Part shown: positions 9,989-20,659 of the stretch, piece by piece
Layout of the letters: the number at the start of each line of letters is the position of its first letter
Position numbering within the stretch: the stretch's first letter is position 1
Notes under the pieces: generated by a model
Database searches by the model: none
Told to the model about the DNA's origin: nothing
What the model saw: only the letters and a program-made list of their open reading frames with translations
Assembly (NCBI RefSeq): GCF_000412335.2
Contig: NZ_KE161030.1
Coordinates: forward strand, 2,976,595 to 3,040,594
DNA from: Cedecea davisae DSM 4568
GTDB taxonomy: Bacteria; Pseudomonadota; Gammaproteobacteria; Enterobacterales; Enterobacteriaceae
DNA: 64,000 nucleotides
Direction: 5' to 3'
Made by a program: the position numbers and the translations under genes

Positions 9989-10615
9989 ATGATTACCGTT
10001 TGGGGCAGAGATAATTCCACTAATGTTAAAAAAGTGTTGTGGTGTCTGGAAGAGCTGAACCTGCCGTACCGTTCTATTCCCGCCGGAGGGAAGTTTGGCC
10101 TGACGCACGATGCAGAATACCTGGCGATGAACCCGAACGGGCTGGTACCTTGCCTGCATGACGACGCGCACGGGCTGACGCTCTGGGAGTCGAATACCAT
10201 CGTGCGCTATCTCGCCGCTGAATATGGCCGCGATAAATTATGGGTAAATGAACCCGCCCGAAGAGCGAAAGGGGAAAAATGGATGGACTGGTCGGCAACA
10301 GCCGTTTCCGGCCCTTACCGCGACGTCTTCTTCAATATGGTGCGCCTGCCGCCCGAGCAGCGCAGCCAGGAGCAAATTGAGCGCGGCATCATCGCCTGCA
10401 ATAAGCTGTTCGCCATTGCGGATGCGGAGCTCGCCAGACAACCCTGGCTCGGCGGCGATGCATTCGGCACCGGCGATATCGCCTTCGGCCCGCAGATTTA
10501 CAGCCTGCTTAACCTCGACATTCCGTGGGACGCGGTGCCAAATCTACAGCGCTGGTATCAGCAGTTGACCCAGCGCCCGGCGTTCCAGAAAGTCATTATG
10601 ATCCCGCTAAGCTGA
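9989..10615 (+). CDS. gstB: Glutathione S-transferase GstB
   Basis: This cytoplasmic GST has 208 residues, the length of E. coli GstB (YliJ), and starts [15 protein letters not shown] at 9989. The frame extends upstream but without similarity. The thioredoxin-like N-terminal domain carries the glutathione-binding GLVPCL segment (cis-Pro) and the [11 protein letters not shown] motif (Glu-Ser) at about residues 66-76. The helical C-terminal domain has the [11 protein letters not shown]-capping region. E. coli GstB acts on haloacetates such as bromoacetate (family knowledge). Its 3' end overlaps the decayed yliI on the other strand. Confidence 0.95.
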   Translation: MITVWGRDNSTNVKKVLWCLEELNLPYRSIPAGGKFGLTHDAEYLAMNPNGLVPCLHDDAHGLTLWESNTIVRYLAAEYGRDKLWVNEPARRAKGEKWMDWSATAVSGPYRDVFFNMVRLPPEQRSQEQIERGIIACNKLFAIADAELARQPWLGGDAFGTGDIAFGPQIYSLLNLDIPWDAVPNLQRWYQQLTQRPAFQKVIMIPLS

Positions 10616-10760
10616 CGGGCTCAGCTTTAACAGCTCGCCGTGAGTTTCGTCGGTCAGGACATACAGATAGCCGTCCGGGCCGACTCTTACATCACGAATG
10701 CGCTGTTTTCTCCCTGCGCGATAAATAAATGGCCTTTGCCGTCAAACGCGCGGCGACAAT
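10607..10760 (-). pseudogene. yliI: Remnant of yliI (aldose sugar dehydrogenase)
   Basis: Reading the minus strand toward 10607, one frame gives QRIRDVRVGPDGYLYVLTDE and then a tail ending KLSPSA and TAG at 10607-10609. That is the C-terminus of the PQQ-dependent aldose sugar dehydrogenase YliI. Just upstream, in another frame, is FDGKGHLFIAQGEN, a more N-terminal YliI segment. The two pieces are joined out of frame, so the middle of the gene is deleted; beyond about 10760 nothing recognisable remains. yliI lies next to gstB in E. coli, so this is gene decay in place. The two 3' ends overlap by nine bases. Confidence 0.85.
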
Positions 10761-10924
10761 AACATGCCGCAACGTCGGCCACAGGCCAGAATCCAGAACA
10801 GCTAAGGGCTGTCAATCCGGTGGCGACTAATCCCGAATAATTAAGAATAAGCTTCAAAAATATCGCTGTCTCAAATGCTCCTGACAGCACAAAGGGTGAA
10901 TTAACCATTGATTGAATAAGCAAT

Positions 10925-11152
10925 CTATTTTTTCGATTGTAGATACTTCCCTGTATTACTGAGGCAATTATTAAAAAGCATATCTATCTGCCTTTTATCT
11001 TCGGGCGTCTGTAACGGATATACTTTCGGTACATCAACGGCATTTGTAACTCTGTTAACTATACCCGCAACGCCGACAGGCCTACCTTTTGAATCATTAT
11101 AGGCGCGCCCATCAGTAACAATATGCTGAGATGATAATTCATTAACTTTCAT
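10925..11152 (-). CDS. Hypothetical 75-residue protein
   Basis: A small Lys/Asn-rich frame starts at ATG 11152 behind a GAGG element eight bases upstream. It has no signal peptide, no membrane segment, one Cys, and no motif I recognise. It lies in an A+T-rich stretch between the yliI remnant and bglG, with base composition unlike its neighbours, which suggests acquired DNA. It could be a genuine small gene or a chance frame; the ribosome-binding site and uninterrupted length favour a gene only modestly. Confidence 0.45.
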   Translation of the reverse strand: MKVNELSSQHIVTDGRAYNDSKGRPVGVAGIVNRVTNAVDVPKVYPLQTPEDKRQIDMLFNNCLSNTGKYLQSKK

Positions 11153-11333
11153 GCGAAAACCTCGAAATAAAAAGTAAAGTAATAATTTCCAGAACCTTTC
11201 AGCCTGAAGGGATATTTTTTCACAGAGTTTAAGCCATTATCTTTAGAAGTGATATTTTCACGTTGAGGAATGAGTGAAATCTTAATGTTTCAATAGCAGC
11301 ACCCAGCGATGCCCGATGCCACTTTTATAAGCT

Positions 11334-12161
11334 TTAATCGCGTAGCCGGTTGATATGAATGGTCAAAAATATGATTTCATCGTGACTCAGGCTGTAGTTA
11401 TAGTTTTTGCTGAGATAAGCGTTAATTTTATGAGCGCATTGCCAGGCCTGAGTCATTGCCTCTTTAATGCCTTCGTACAGGCTTTTATCTTCATGGCTGA
11501 CCGCCTGGTTATTCATCATTCGCAGGGTGAAGAACTTCAGGTGGGTAATAATGCGCTGGTAGTTCAAAGAACTCTCATCGTATTTAATTTTTAATTCATA
11601 CTTAATAATCGAAAGAACATCTTTAATGATATTAGCGCTCTGCATCGTGCTTTGCATATCGTTCACTTTGGCATTTGCCAGATGCAATGCAATAAATCCG
11701 GCCTCGTCTTCCGGCAGTTCAACCTCAAGCTTGCGGTTGATTAACGCGACGGCTTCGCTCGCCAGATCAAACTCCGGCGCGTAAAACTTTTTAATATCCC
11801 ACAGCAGCATATTCTTTATCGCCAGCCCTTTTTTATGGCGCTGCACGGCAAAGTTAATATGGTCGCTAAGAGCAAAAATAAGCGACTCCTGTACTTCAAT
11901 AGCCAGACGCTGCTGCGCCAGCTGCAAAATGGCCTGAGTGATCAGCAAGTGTTCCAGCGGAATAGAGTTCACCAGCTCGCTGAGCACCTCGCTGATGCCG
12001 CCGCTTTTTTTAATAAACTGGCTCTCTATTTCCTGTGCCGCAAGCGGGTCGCCTTCGCGTTTACCAAACCCGATTCCACGGCCAACCGCCACAATCTCGC
12101 AGTGCTTGTCATCAACGGCAATTACCGCGTTATTGCTCAAAACTTTCAGGACTGTAATCAC
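11334..12161 (-). CDS. BglG/LicT-family transcriptional antiterminator
   Basis: The 275-residue RNA-binding antiterminator belongs to the BglG family. Residues 1-55 form the co-antiterminator (CAT) RNA-binding domain (ITVLKVLSNNAVIAVDD...VGRGIGFGKREGD). Two PTS regulation domains follow: PRD1 (about 65-170) with the conserved LILSDHINFA-like segment, and PRD2 (about 175-275) with HDEIIFLTIHINR. In this family the sugar permease phosphorylates PRD histidines to inhibit the protein, and HPr phosphorylates it to activate. It is the last gene of the bglF-bglB-bglG array, an unusual position, and is the obvious ligand for the RAT at 15627-15657. Confidence 0.93.
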   Translation of the reverse strand: MITVLKVLSNNAVIAVDDKHCEIVAVGRGIGFGKREGDPLAAQEIESQFIKKSGGISEVLSELVNSIPLEHLLITQAILQLAQQRLAIEVQESLIFALSDHINFAVQRHKKGLAIKNMLLWDIKKFYAPEFDLASEAVALINRKLEVELPEDEAGFIALHLANAKVNDMQSTMQSANIIKDVLSIIKYELKIKYDESSLNYQRIITHLKFFTLRMMNNQAVSHEDKSLYEGIKEAMTQAWQCAHKINAYLSKNYNYSLSHDEIIFLTIHINRLRD

Positions 12162-12230
12162 TGAAACCCCTATCGGTTACTGATTGACGGCGGCAGCACT
12201 CCGGCGCTGCCGCTCGTCGCTGGCTGGTTG

Positions 12231-13667
<1,437 letters not shown>

Positions 13668-15530
13668 TCATGATAAAGAGAGCAGCGTGTCGCCAACGCG
13701 AGCCTGCGGCTGGGTCTGTTTTTGCAGCTGTTGGTAACTGTCAGCATTGGCAATGATGACCGGCGTAATGGTGTCGTACCCCGCCAGCTCTATCGCTTCT
13801 CTGTCGAACTCGAGCAGCAGATCGCCGCGCTTAACCTGCTGGTTTTCTGCGACGTGGATTTGATAGTGCTCGCCGTTGAGCTGCACGGTATCGAGGCCAA
13901 CGTGGATCAGAATTTCGGCCCCGTGTTGGGAGAGAATTTGCAGCGCGTGGCCCGAGTCAAAAGTGGCCGAAACCGTGCCGTCGACCGGGGAAAAAACTTT
14001 GTTGCCGTCTGGCCGGATGGCCAGGCCGTCGCCGACAACGCCGCTGGAAAAGACCTTGTCGTTAACCTGCTCCAGCGGAACGATGGTGCCGCTCATCGGT
14101 GCCACAATTTTTTCGGCACTCACGGCAGCAGCCAGGGTCGCCGCAGGCTTATTATCTGCCGTCGCCCCGGCGCTGCCTTCTTCGGGAATATCCTCGAAAC
14201 CGACGATATAAGTAAGGACGGCAGCAAGTACAAACGAGACACAAATCCCAAGGATCAGCCCGCCGAAACCTTCACCATAGAAAATCGGCAGCGTCAGCAG
14301 GCTGGGGATACCGGTAGAAATCGCCGCGCTGTTAGAATACCCAACGATGCCGCCCCCGACCGCCGCCGCAATAACGGCGCAAACGAACGGTTTTTTCAGC
14401 TTTAAGGTCACGCCATACACGGCGGGCTCGGTGATGCCAAACAGAGCCGTAATAAAGGTACTTCCTGCCAGGGCCTTCATTTTCTTATTTTTGGTTTTCA
14501 GCATAACCGCCAGCACCGCCCCGGCCTGGGCAAATACCGCCGGTACGGTGGCAGCCTTGAGGGTGCTGCGCCCGATAGTCGTGATGTCGTTGATGATCAC
14601 CGGCGTAAACGCCCAGTGCATCCCAAAGATAACCAGAATCTGCCAAACCGCGGCAATCAGCGCGCCGGCCAGAATCGAGTTAAAACCGAAGATGGTGACG
14701 AAGAAGCTGGCCGCCAGTTCGCTGGTATAAATACCGATTGGCCCGATGGTTATCAGCGTCAACGGCACCATAATCACTAACAGCAAAAACGGAGTGACAA
14801 TGCTGCGCACCGTTTCATGGATGAATTTGTTGAACAGTCGTTCCAGCTGGCACATCACCCAGATGGATAAAATAATCGGAATGACGGTTGAGGTGTATTT
14901 CATCAGCACCACCGGAATACCGGCAAAGCTAACGTCCGCTTTGGTGTTGAAAAGCTCAATAATGGAGGGGTAAATCAGCGCCCCGGCTATCGACACCGCA
15001 ACAAAAATATTGCCCTGGAATTTCCGCGCCGTGGTAATTGCCAGCATGATCGGCAGGAAGTAAAACAGGCTGTCCGCCGCCGCCGCCAAAATCACATAGG
15101 TGCTTTCGGTTTTGCTCATCCAGCCTTCTGCCAGGGCAATGCTCAAAAGCCCTTTCAGCACGCCGGATGCGGCCATCGCCCCCAGCAGCGGGGTAAAGAT
15201 CGATGAGATAATGTCGATCATTTTGCTAAACACGTTGGTGTTATTGGACCGGCTGCCCTGCTGGCTAGCGTGAGAGTCATCCAGCAGGGATGAGATCTCT
15301 CCAATCTGGCGATATACCTCCGAAACCCGGTTGCCAATAACCACCTGAAACTGGCCAGAAGCCTTCATTGTGGCAATCACGCCTTCGAGCTGTTCGAGGC
15401 CAGCCACATCCACTTTATTGATATCACGCAGAGAAAAACGCAGTCGTGTAGCGCAGTGCACCACCGTCACGACGTTATCTTCTCCGCCAACAAGGCGCAA
15501 AACATTTTCAGCCAACCATTTGATATTCAT
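13668..15530 (-). CDS. Beta-glucoside PTS permease EIIBCA (BglF type)
   Basis: The 620-residue inner-membrane permease phosphorylates beta-glucosides as it imports them. Domain order is EIIB (residues 1-90, phosphocysteine in VVHCATRLRF near residue 26), EIIC (about 100-460, ten or so membrane segments, with GITEPAVYGVTL near 375), and EIIA (about 480-620, phosphohistidine in EILIHVGLDTV near 555). This is the BglF layout. By analogy it also reversibly phosphorylates the antiterminator encoded two genes downstream. It is first in the operon and is preceded by the RAT/terminator leader. Confidence 0.95.
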   Translation of the reverse strand: MNIKWLAENVLRLVGGEDNVVTVVHCATRLRFSLRDINKVDVAGLEQLEGVIATMKASGQFQVVIGNRVSEVYRQIGEISSLLDDSHASQQGSRSNNTNVFSKMIDIISSIFTPLLGAMAASGVLKGLLSIALAEGWMSKTESTYVILAAAADSLFYFLPIMLAITTARKFQGNIFVAVSIAGALIYPSIIELFNTKADVSFAGIPVVLMKYTSTVIPIILSIWVMCQLERLFNKFIHETVRSIVTPFLLLVIMVPLTLITIGPIGIYTSELAASFFVTIFGFNSILAGALIAAVWQILVIFGMHWAFTPVIINDITTIGRSTLKAATVPAVFAQAGAVLAVMLKTKNKKMKALAGSTFITALFGITEPAVYGVTLKLKKPFVCAVIAAAVGGGIVGYSNSAAISTGIPSLLTLPIFYGEGFGGLILGICVSFVLAAVLTYIVGFEDIPEEGSAGATADNKPAATLAAAVSAEKIVAPMSGTIVPLEQVNDKVFSSGVVGDGLAIRPDGNKVFSPVDGTVSATFDSGHALQILSQHGAEILIHVGLDTVQLNGEHYQIHVAENQQVKRGDLLLEFDREAIELAGYDTITPVIIANADSYQQLQKQTQPQARVGDTLLSLS

Positions 15531-15570
15531 ATTATTTACCTTTCGCTTAGCGCGCTTTTGTTATCCATGG

Positions 15571-15631
15571 GCCAAAAAAAAACCTGACCAGCAGCATGTC
15601 GGCACAGGGCAACATGCTGCTGGTCAGGTTT
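15571..15631 (-). terminator. Leader terminator upstream of bglF
   Basis: On the minus strand the 19-base stem AAACCTGACCAGCAGCATG pairs exactly with its complement (15613-15631 with 15580-15598) and is followed by an unbroken T tract. It lies 41 bases upstream of bglF and would stop the leader transcript unless the overlapping RAT is held open. Confidence 0.93.
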
Positions 15632-15657
15632 CGCTCGGGCTTTACCCGATAACGTCC
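15627..15657 (-). promoter_or_regulatory. RAT: BglG-family antiterminator target
   Basis: A 31-base minus-strand element begins GGACGTTATCGGG, has its complementary part GCCCGAGC, and ends AAACC. This matches the ribonucleic antiterminator layout (GGATTGTTACTG...CAGGCAAAACC). Its last five bases are the first five of the terminator stem at 15613-15631, so the two structures exclude each other. The BglG-type protein encoded at 11334-12161 is the likely ligand. Confidence 0.85.
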
Positions 15658-15739
15658 TTAATCAGGTTTCGTTATATAAAACTCCCTCGTGGCTAACAAT
15701 CAACAGTTTGTGAATCTGTGACTGAGAGCAGAAAAATTG

Positions 15740-16345
15740 TTACCGGGAACAATGTGGAAACTCATTGCCGTCCAGCAATGACTCGCAGTGGCTGAAGTGA
15801 ACCAGGCTAGATTCCTGCTGTACCGCCCAGACGCCTGCCTGGCCAAGCATAGCGAAGTGACGCCCGTTGTGAACCGGCACGATAACCTTATTGCAGTAGC
15901 GCCTGATGTTACTAATCAGGACCGGGAAAATGGGCCTGCTGATGTTCAAAGTGGCGTAATGCTTATTAAAGCGGACAACTTCACAACCCTGAGTGAATAA
16001 GGGGATCGCGCTGCTATTGAAGGCTCCCATCTCATCAATCCAGAATCCAGTCTCTGGCCGCTCGCGGGAGTGATTACTGAAAAATTTAATAAACGGCAAC
16101 CCCTGCGCCAGGGATTTTGCCTCGCTGCTGACAATGCAGAACAACCCGTTATCGATAAACCAGCCGGCTTTTCTATCCAGCCACCCGGCCTCCTCCTCAA
16201 AAATACGCCTGCCGATACTTTCGTCCTGCATAGCGTAATTTGTTAACACCCGACACCCGTTAACCTCAACACGGGTTTCCAGTTCAACGCCTAATAATTG
16301 CCCATCCGGAGAGGAGATTGGCAGCGCCCAATGCTGCATGTTCAT
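15740..16345 (-). CDS. Degenerate EAL-domain-like protein
   Basis: This protein has about 201 residues from the start at 16345 (MNMQHWALPISSP), which has AAGGGA at the right distance. It resembles a short stand-alone EAL fold: VELETRV takes the place of the EAL/EVL signature near residue 24. Later come LPFIKFFSN, EVVRFNKHYATL (where EAL enzymes have a metal-binding 'DDFG...KID' region) and IVPVHNGRHFAML. The acidic metal ligands of active phosphodiesterases are not evident, so I infer a non-catalytic, YdiV-like regulatory role. Alternatives are a c-di-GMP sensor or a decaying enzyme. It is encoded upstream of, and on the same strand as, the bgl operon. Confidence 0.6.
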   Translation of the reverse strand: MNMQHWALPISSPDGQLLGVELETRVEVNGCRVLTNYAMQDESIGRRIFEEEAGWLDRKAGWFIDNGLFCIVSSEAKSLAQGLPFIKFFSNHSRERPETGFWIDEMGAFNSSAIPLFTQGCEVVRFNKHYATLNISRPIFPVLISNIRRYCNKVIVPVHNGRHFAMLGQAGVWAVQQESSLVHFSHCESLLDGNEFPHCSR

Positions 16346-16680
16346 TAATATTCCCTTATTATCGTAACCCACTGATAATTGATCGTTTTTACCAATCAAT
16401 CAAATAAAATTGATCGTTCTCGCAAAACCTACCAATTTTAGTGGTATATCCATCTGGTTGATTTAAGGAAAGATTAAAATCCACAATGAGATTAATCGCA
16501 GTCGATATCCAGCATTTTTCACCGCTCAATCAGCGCCCGGGGCTGAGGGTTAAAGCAACACCTGTTGAATGCAGGAGGGCGCGCTCAAAAAACGAACTGC
16601 AATTATCCAGTACAAATTCCGGCCCAACCTCTGTAGAATCGCTGCCTTAATATTTCTAATAATTGAACACTTTTTAAGCT
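16346..16680. other. Intergenic region with two phased direct repeats
   Basis: This gap separates the divergent EAL-like gene and rimO. It holds two copies of AATTGATCGTT, at 16377-16387 and 16408-16418, exactly 31 bp apart start to start, just upstream of the EAL-like start. A possible rimO -10 box (TAGAAT) is at 16633. A 54-codon frame from 16486 lacks a proper ribosome-binding site and is probably chance. No RNA gene was recognised. Confidence 0.5.
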
Positions 16681-18006
16681 ATGAGCAATGTAACCCACCA
16701 GCCGCGTATCGGCTTTGTCTCCCTCGGCTGCCCGAAAAACCTCGTGGACTCCGAACGTATCCTGACCGAACTGCGTACCGAAGGCTACGACGTGGTGCCA
16801 AGCTATGACGACGCCGATATGGTTATCGTCAACACCTGCGGTTTTATCGACAGCGCCGTGCAGGAATCGCTGGAAGCGATTGGCGAAGCCCTGAACGAAA
16901 ACGGAAAAGTGATCGTCACCGGCTGCCTGGGTGCAAAGGTAGATCAGATCCGTGAAGTGCATCCTAAAGTGCTGGAAATCACCGGCCCACACAGCTATGA
17001 GCAGGTTCTGGAGCACGTTCACCACTATGTGCCAAAACCTCAGCACAACCCGTTCCTGAGCCTGGTGCCGGAACAGGGCGTGAAGCTGACTCCGCGCCAC
17101 TACGCATACCTGAAAATCTCCGAAGGCTGCAACCATCGCTGCACCTTCTGCATTATCCCGTCTATGCGTGGCGATCTGGATAGCCGCCCGATTGGCGACG
17201 TGCTGGCAGAAGCTAAGCGCCTGGTAGAAGCCGGCGTCAAAGAGCTGCTGGTTATCTCCCAGGATACCTCAGCCTACGGCGTGGACGTGAAGCACCGCAC
17301 CGGTTTCTGGAACGGCGCGCCGGTCAAAACCAGTATGGTGAGCCTGTGCGAACAGCTGGCTAAGCTTGGCGTGTGGACGCGCCTGCATTATGTCTACCCT
17401 TACCCGCACGTTGACGACGTAATTCCGCTGATGGCCGAAGGCAAAATCCTGCCGTATCTGGACATCCCGTTACAGCACGCCAGCCCGCGTATTCTGAAGC
17501 TGATGAAGCGCCCGGGTTCTGCTGACCGCCAGTTGCAACGCATTAAGCAGTGGCGCGAAATCTGCCCGGATCTGACCCTGCGTTCGACCTTTATCGTCGG
17601 CTTCCCGGGTGAGACCGAAGAAGATTTCGAGATGCTGCTCGAGTTCCTGAAAGAAGCTCGCCTGGATCGCGTTGGCTGCTTCAAGTACAGCCCGGTTGAC
17701 GGCGCAACGGCCAATGAGCTGCCGGACCAGGTACCGGAAGAAGTGAAGGAAGAGCGCTGGAATCGCTTTATGCAGCTCCAGCAGAAGATCTCCGCCGAAC
17801 GCCTGCAGGAAAAAGTGGGTCGTGAAATTCTGGTGATGATCGACGAAGTTGATGAAGAAGGTGCGATTGGCCGCAGTATGGCAGACGCCCCGGAAATCGA
17901 CGGCGCGGTTTACCTGAACGGTGAAACTAAGCTGAAGCCGGGCGACGTAGTACGCGTGAAAGTTGAAAACGCGGACGAATACGATCTCTGGGGTTCAGTC
18001 GTTTAA
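16681..18006 (+). CDS. rimO: Ribosomal protein uS12 methylthiotransferase RimO
   Basis: RimO adds a methylthio group to the conserved aspartate of ribosomal protein uS12 (S12). The 441-residue protein has the MTTase layout: an N-terminal domain with three cluster-binding Cys (in GCPKN, NTCGF and GCLG, about residues 17, 53 and 82), the radical-SAM CxxxCxxC as CNHRCTFC (about 150-157), and a C-terminal TRAM domain (about 378-441). The length equals the E. coli protein. It is monocistronic. Confidence 0.97.
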   Translation: MSNVTHQPRIGFVSLGCPKNLVDSERILTELRTEGYDVVPSYDDADMVIVNTCGFIDSAVQESLEAIGEALNENGKVIVTGCLGAKVDQIREVHPKVLEITGPHSYEQVLEHVHHYVPKPQHNPFLSLVPEQGVKLTPRHYAYLKISEGCNHRCTFCIIPSMRGDLDSRPIGDVLAEAKRLVEAGVKELLVISQDTSAYGVDVKHRTGFWNGAPVKTSMVSLCEQLAKLGVWTRLHYVYPYPHVDDVIPLMAEGKILPYLDIPLQHASPRILKLMKRPGSADRQLQRIKQWREICPDLTLRSTFIVGFPGETEEDFEMLLEFLKEARLDRVGCFKYSPVDGATANELPDQVPEEVKEERWNRFMQLQQKISAERLQEKVGREILVMIDEVDEEGAIGRSMADAPEIDGAVYLNGETKLKPGDVVRVKVENADEYDLWGSVV

Positions 18007-18009
18007 TCC

Positions 18010-18042
18010 TTTCTGTCCTCCTCCACCCGGAGGAGGACAATT
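18010..18042. terminator. Hairpin after rimO
   Basis: The perfect stem GTCCTCCTCC-ACC-CGGAGGAGGAC lies in the 40-bp gap between the convergent rimO and OmpV/MipA genes. The following T content is modest, so it may work as a weak terminator or as a 3'-end stabiliser. Confidence 0.6.
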
Positions 18043-18046
18043 CTAC

Positions 18047-18787
18047 TCAGAACGTATAGCTCATCCCCACCGTAAGCTCACGCAAATTATTCTTATTCAC
18101 CATCGGGCTGTCGCTTATCGTATCCGGGTAAAAGCGCTGGGTAAGCTGCGCCCAGGTATTCCACTGCGGCGTCCAGGCATAGTTCATGGCGAGCCGGGCA
18201 TAAGGCAGGAAGCTTGCCTGCGGCCGCCAGGTCGCTAACCCGGTCTTCGCCGATTCTTTATCAGAGATACCGTAGTAGTAGCGAGTATTCTGCGCGTTAG
18301 AGAAATCCACGCCCACTTCCGGCACCAGGGTAAACCCGCCCCACTGCGCCATCGCTATCCAGCCGGCGTTAGCAACCACGCCATTACTGACCCCCAGGGT
18401 ATCCGCCGCCAGCGTGGCGCTCAATGCACCCAGCGGCGTGGTGTATAGCAGCTGCATGCCACCCATCATGGTGCTGTTACGATTATTCAGCCCACGCAGC
18501 GCAGGCGTTTGTCCCATTGAGGCGCGGTATTGTGTGTCGTAGTAATAGACTTTGGCGCGCAGCAGGAGCGTGTCGGTATTGATGAAGTTGTAGCCAGCCT
18601 CGGTGCCGTCGATATACCAGGTTTTCCCGTCATAGCCAATATAGGGCAGCGCCCAGCGTTCCTGATGGCGGGTCTGGTAGGGTAACTGATACAGGCCGCC
18701 CTGCACCCCGGCGGACCAGTTAGCGGCAGGGCTGGAGGTGGCAACAAGGAGCGGGCTTAACAGCAGAGCCCCGGTAATTTTTCGCAT
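18047..18787 (-). CDS. MipA/OmpV-family outer membrane protein
   Basis: The 246-residue protein has a signal peptide (MRKITGALLLSPLLVATSS, cleavage near SPA-AN) and ends with a beta-signal VGMSYTF, whose terminal Phe is typical of outer-membrane barrels. Alternating aromatic strands (YYYDTQYRASMG, LPYARLAMNYAW) fit the MipA/OmpV family, whose E. coli MipA scaffolds MltA and PBP1B. The family is broad, so a porin-like or stress role is equally possible. It is 36 bp downstream of gsiD on the same strand and may be read through from the gsi operon. Confidence 0.8.
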   Translation of the reverse strand: MRKITGALLLSPLLVATSSPAANWSAGVQGGLYQLPYQTRHQERWALPYIGYDGKTWYIDGTEAGYNFINTDTLLLRAKVYYYDTQYRASMGQTPALRGLNNRNSTMMGGMQLLYTTPLGALSATLAADTLGVSNGVVANAGWIAMAQWGGFTLVPEVGVDFSNAQNTRYYYGISDKESAKTGLATWRPQASFLPYARLAMNYAWTPQWNTWAQLTQRFYPDTISDSPMVNKNNLRELTVGMSYTF

Positions 18788-18823
18788 TTGTTCACTCCGG
18801 GGCGACGGCTTTACGGCATATCG

Positions 18824-19735
18824 CTACCCTTTAATCTTCGGATCCAACGCATCCCGCAGTCCGTCCCCCAGCAGGTTGAACGCCAGCACGGTAAGAAAAA
18901 TGGCAAGACTCGGGAAAATAGCAACGTGCGGGGCAATAACCATATCAGCCCTCGCCTCGTTCAGCATCGCGCCCCATTCAGGGGTTGGCGGCTGAGCACC
19001 AAGCCCGAGAAACGACAGGCTGGCGGCGGAGATAATAGAAGTTCCGATGCGCATCGTAAAGTAAACCACGATAGATGAGACGGTCCCCGGCAGGATATGC
19101 CGGAAGATAATAATCGCATCCGGAGCGCCAATACTACGAGCAGACTCGATAAAAGTTTGCTGTTTAAGCACCAGTGTATTGCCGCGCACCAGGCGAGCGA
19201 ACGCAGGAATACTGAAAATGGCGACGGCAATGATGACATTGGTCATGCCGCTGCCCATTATCGCCACCACGGCAATAGCCAACAGAATACCGGGGAAGGC
19301 AAACAGAACGTCGCAAATGCGCATCACAATGCGGTCCCACCAGCCTTCGTAATACCCCGCCAGCAGGCCGAAGAAGGTGCCTATCAACGCGCCAATCAGC
19401 ACCGAAAAGACCCCGGCGGCCAGGGAAATTTGCGCGCCCACCAGCACGCGGCTAAAGATGTCGCGCCCGAGAGAGTCAACGCCAAACCAGTGCAACATCG
19501 AAGGCCCTTCGTTCAGCCGGTCATAGTCGAAATAGTTTTCAGCATCAAAAGGCGCAATCCAGGGGGCAATCAAAGCAACCACAAACAGCAGCAGCACAAA
19601 CAATCCGGCGGTCATGGCCACCGGCTGCTGGCGGAAGCGGCGTAAGAACTCGCTCCACGGAGTGCGAATTTGGCCGCTGCGAACGGTGGGCATCGCGTTT
19701 ACTATGGCCTGGCGTCGCCAGTTTAAAAGTCGCAT
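18824..19735 (-). CDS. gsiD: Glutathione ABC transporter permease GsiD
   Basis: The second inner-membrane permease of the glutathione importer has 303 residues, as in E. coli, and starts [16 protein letters not shown]. It has the OppC-type N-terminal domain, six membrane helices, and the ABC-coupling EAA loop around [18 protein letters not shown] (about residues 190-207). The gap to gsiC is two bases, consistent with coupled translation. Confidence 0.96.
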   Translation of the reverse strand: MRLLNWRRQAIVNAMPTVRSGQIRTPWSEFLRRFRQQPVAMTAGLFVLLLFVVALIAPWIAPFDAENYFDYDRLNEGPSMLHWFGVDSLGRDIFSRVLVGAQISLAAGVFSVLIGALIGTFFGLLAGYYEGWWDRIVMRICDVLFAFPGILLAIAVVAIMGSGMTNVIIAVAIFSIPAFARLVRGNTLVLKQQTFIESARSIGAPDAIIIFRHILPGTVSSIVVYFTMRIGTSIISAASLSFLGLGAQPPTPEWGAMLNEARADMVIAPHVAIFPSLAIFLTVLAFNLLGDGLRDALDPKIKG

Positions 19736-19737
19736 CC

Positions 19738-20658
19738 TTATTTGTACCTGATGGCCGGGTTAATGGCGGCGTAAAGCAGGTCCACCACTAAGTTGATAAC
19801 AATAAACTCCAGCGAAAACAGCAGCACTTCCGCCTGAATCACCGGGTAGTCGCGCATCTCTACCGAGTCCACCAGCAGGCGCCCTAACCCCGGCCAGTTA
19901 AACACTTTCTCGACCACAATCGAGCCGCCAAGCAGGAAACCAAACTGTAGCCCCATCATGGTGATAACCGGGATCATCGCATTACGCAGGCCGTGCTTAA
20001 CCACGATAAGCGTCTCGCTCACGCCTTTAGCGCGCGCGGTGCGCATATAGTCCTCATGCAGCACATCGACAAACGAGGCGCGGGTAAAACGAGCCATCAC
20101 CGCCGCGACGGCAGCACCAAGGGTTATCGACGGCAGGATGTAGTGTTGCCAGCTGTCGGCGCCTACCGTCGGCAGCCAGCCCAGTTCGACCGAGAAAACC
20201 TGCATCAAGAGCATGCCGAGCGCAAAAGCCGGGAACGAGATCCCGGAAACGGCAAGCGTCATACTCAGGCGGTCCGGCCAGCGGTTGCGCCAGACGGCGG
20301 CCACAATGCCGGTCACCAGGCCAAACAGCGTCGCCCAGGCCATGCTGGTTATCGTCAACCATAGCGTTGGCATAAAGCGGCTGGCAATCTCTTCGGAAAC
20401 CGGGCGGCGAGAAACCAGCGAGGTACCAAAGTCGCCCTGCACAACGTGGGTGATGTAGTGCTGGAACTGCCGCCACAGCGGCTGATCCAGCCCCAGCTGT
20501 TTACGCACCAGTTCGATGACGGTGGCGTCGGCTTCCGGCCCGGCAATCAGCCTCGCCGGGTCGCCCGGCAGGAGGTGCACAAACAGGAATACCAGCACCG
20601 CCACAATAAGCAGCGTTGGGATCAGGCCGAAGAGGCGTTTGAGAAAATAGTTAAACAT
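19738..20658 (-). CDS. gsiC: Glutathione ABC transporter permease GsiC
   Basis: The 306-residue OppB/DppB-type permease has an N-terminal helix ([18 protein letters not shown]) and five further helices. The EAA loop is at [17 protein letters not shown] (about residues 195-211), and the C-terminus ends INPAIRYK. It is separated from gsiB by a 251-bp gap filled with palindromic repeats, so permease expression may be lower than binding-protein expression. Confidence 0.96.
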   Translation of the reverse strand: MFNYFLKRLFGLIPTLLIVAVLVFLFVHLLPGDPARLIAGPEADATVIELVRKQLGLDQPLWRQFQHYITHVVQGDFGTSLVSRRPVSEEIASRFMPTLWLTITSMAWATLFGLVTGIVAAVWRNRWPDRLSMTLAVSGISFPAFALGMLLMQVFSVELGWLPTVGADSWQHYILPSITLGAAVAAVMARFTRASFVDVLHEDYMRTARAKGVSETLIVVKHGLRNAMIPVITMMGLQFGFLLGGSIVVEKVFNWPGLGRLLVDSVEMRDYPVIQAEVLLFSLEFIVINLVVDLLYAAINPAIRYK

Positions 20659-20659
20659 C

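Noticed and set aside
10687-10923. 78-codon minus-strand frame as a gene
   Set aside because: Its end is a fragment of YliI read into a frameshift; the rest is unrelated sequence. It is treated as part of the yliI remnant.
16486-16650. 54-codon frame upstream of rimO
   Set aside because: The purine-rich AAGGAAAG is 13 or more bases too far upstream, the peptide has no features, and it overlaps the likely rimO promoter.
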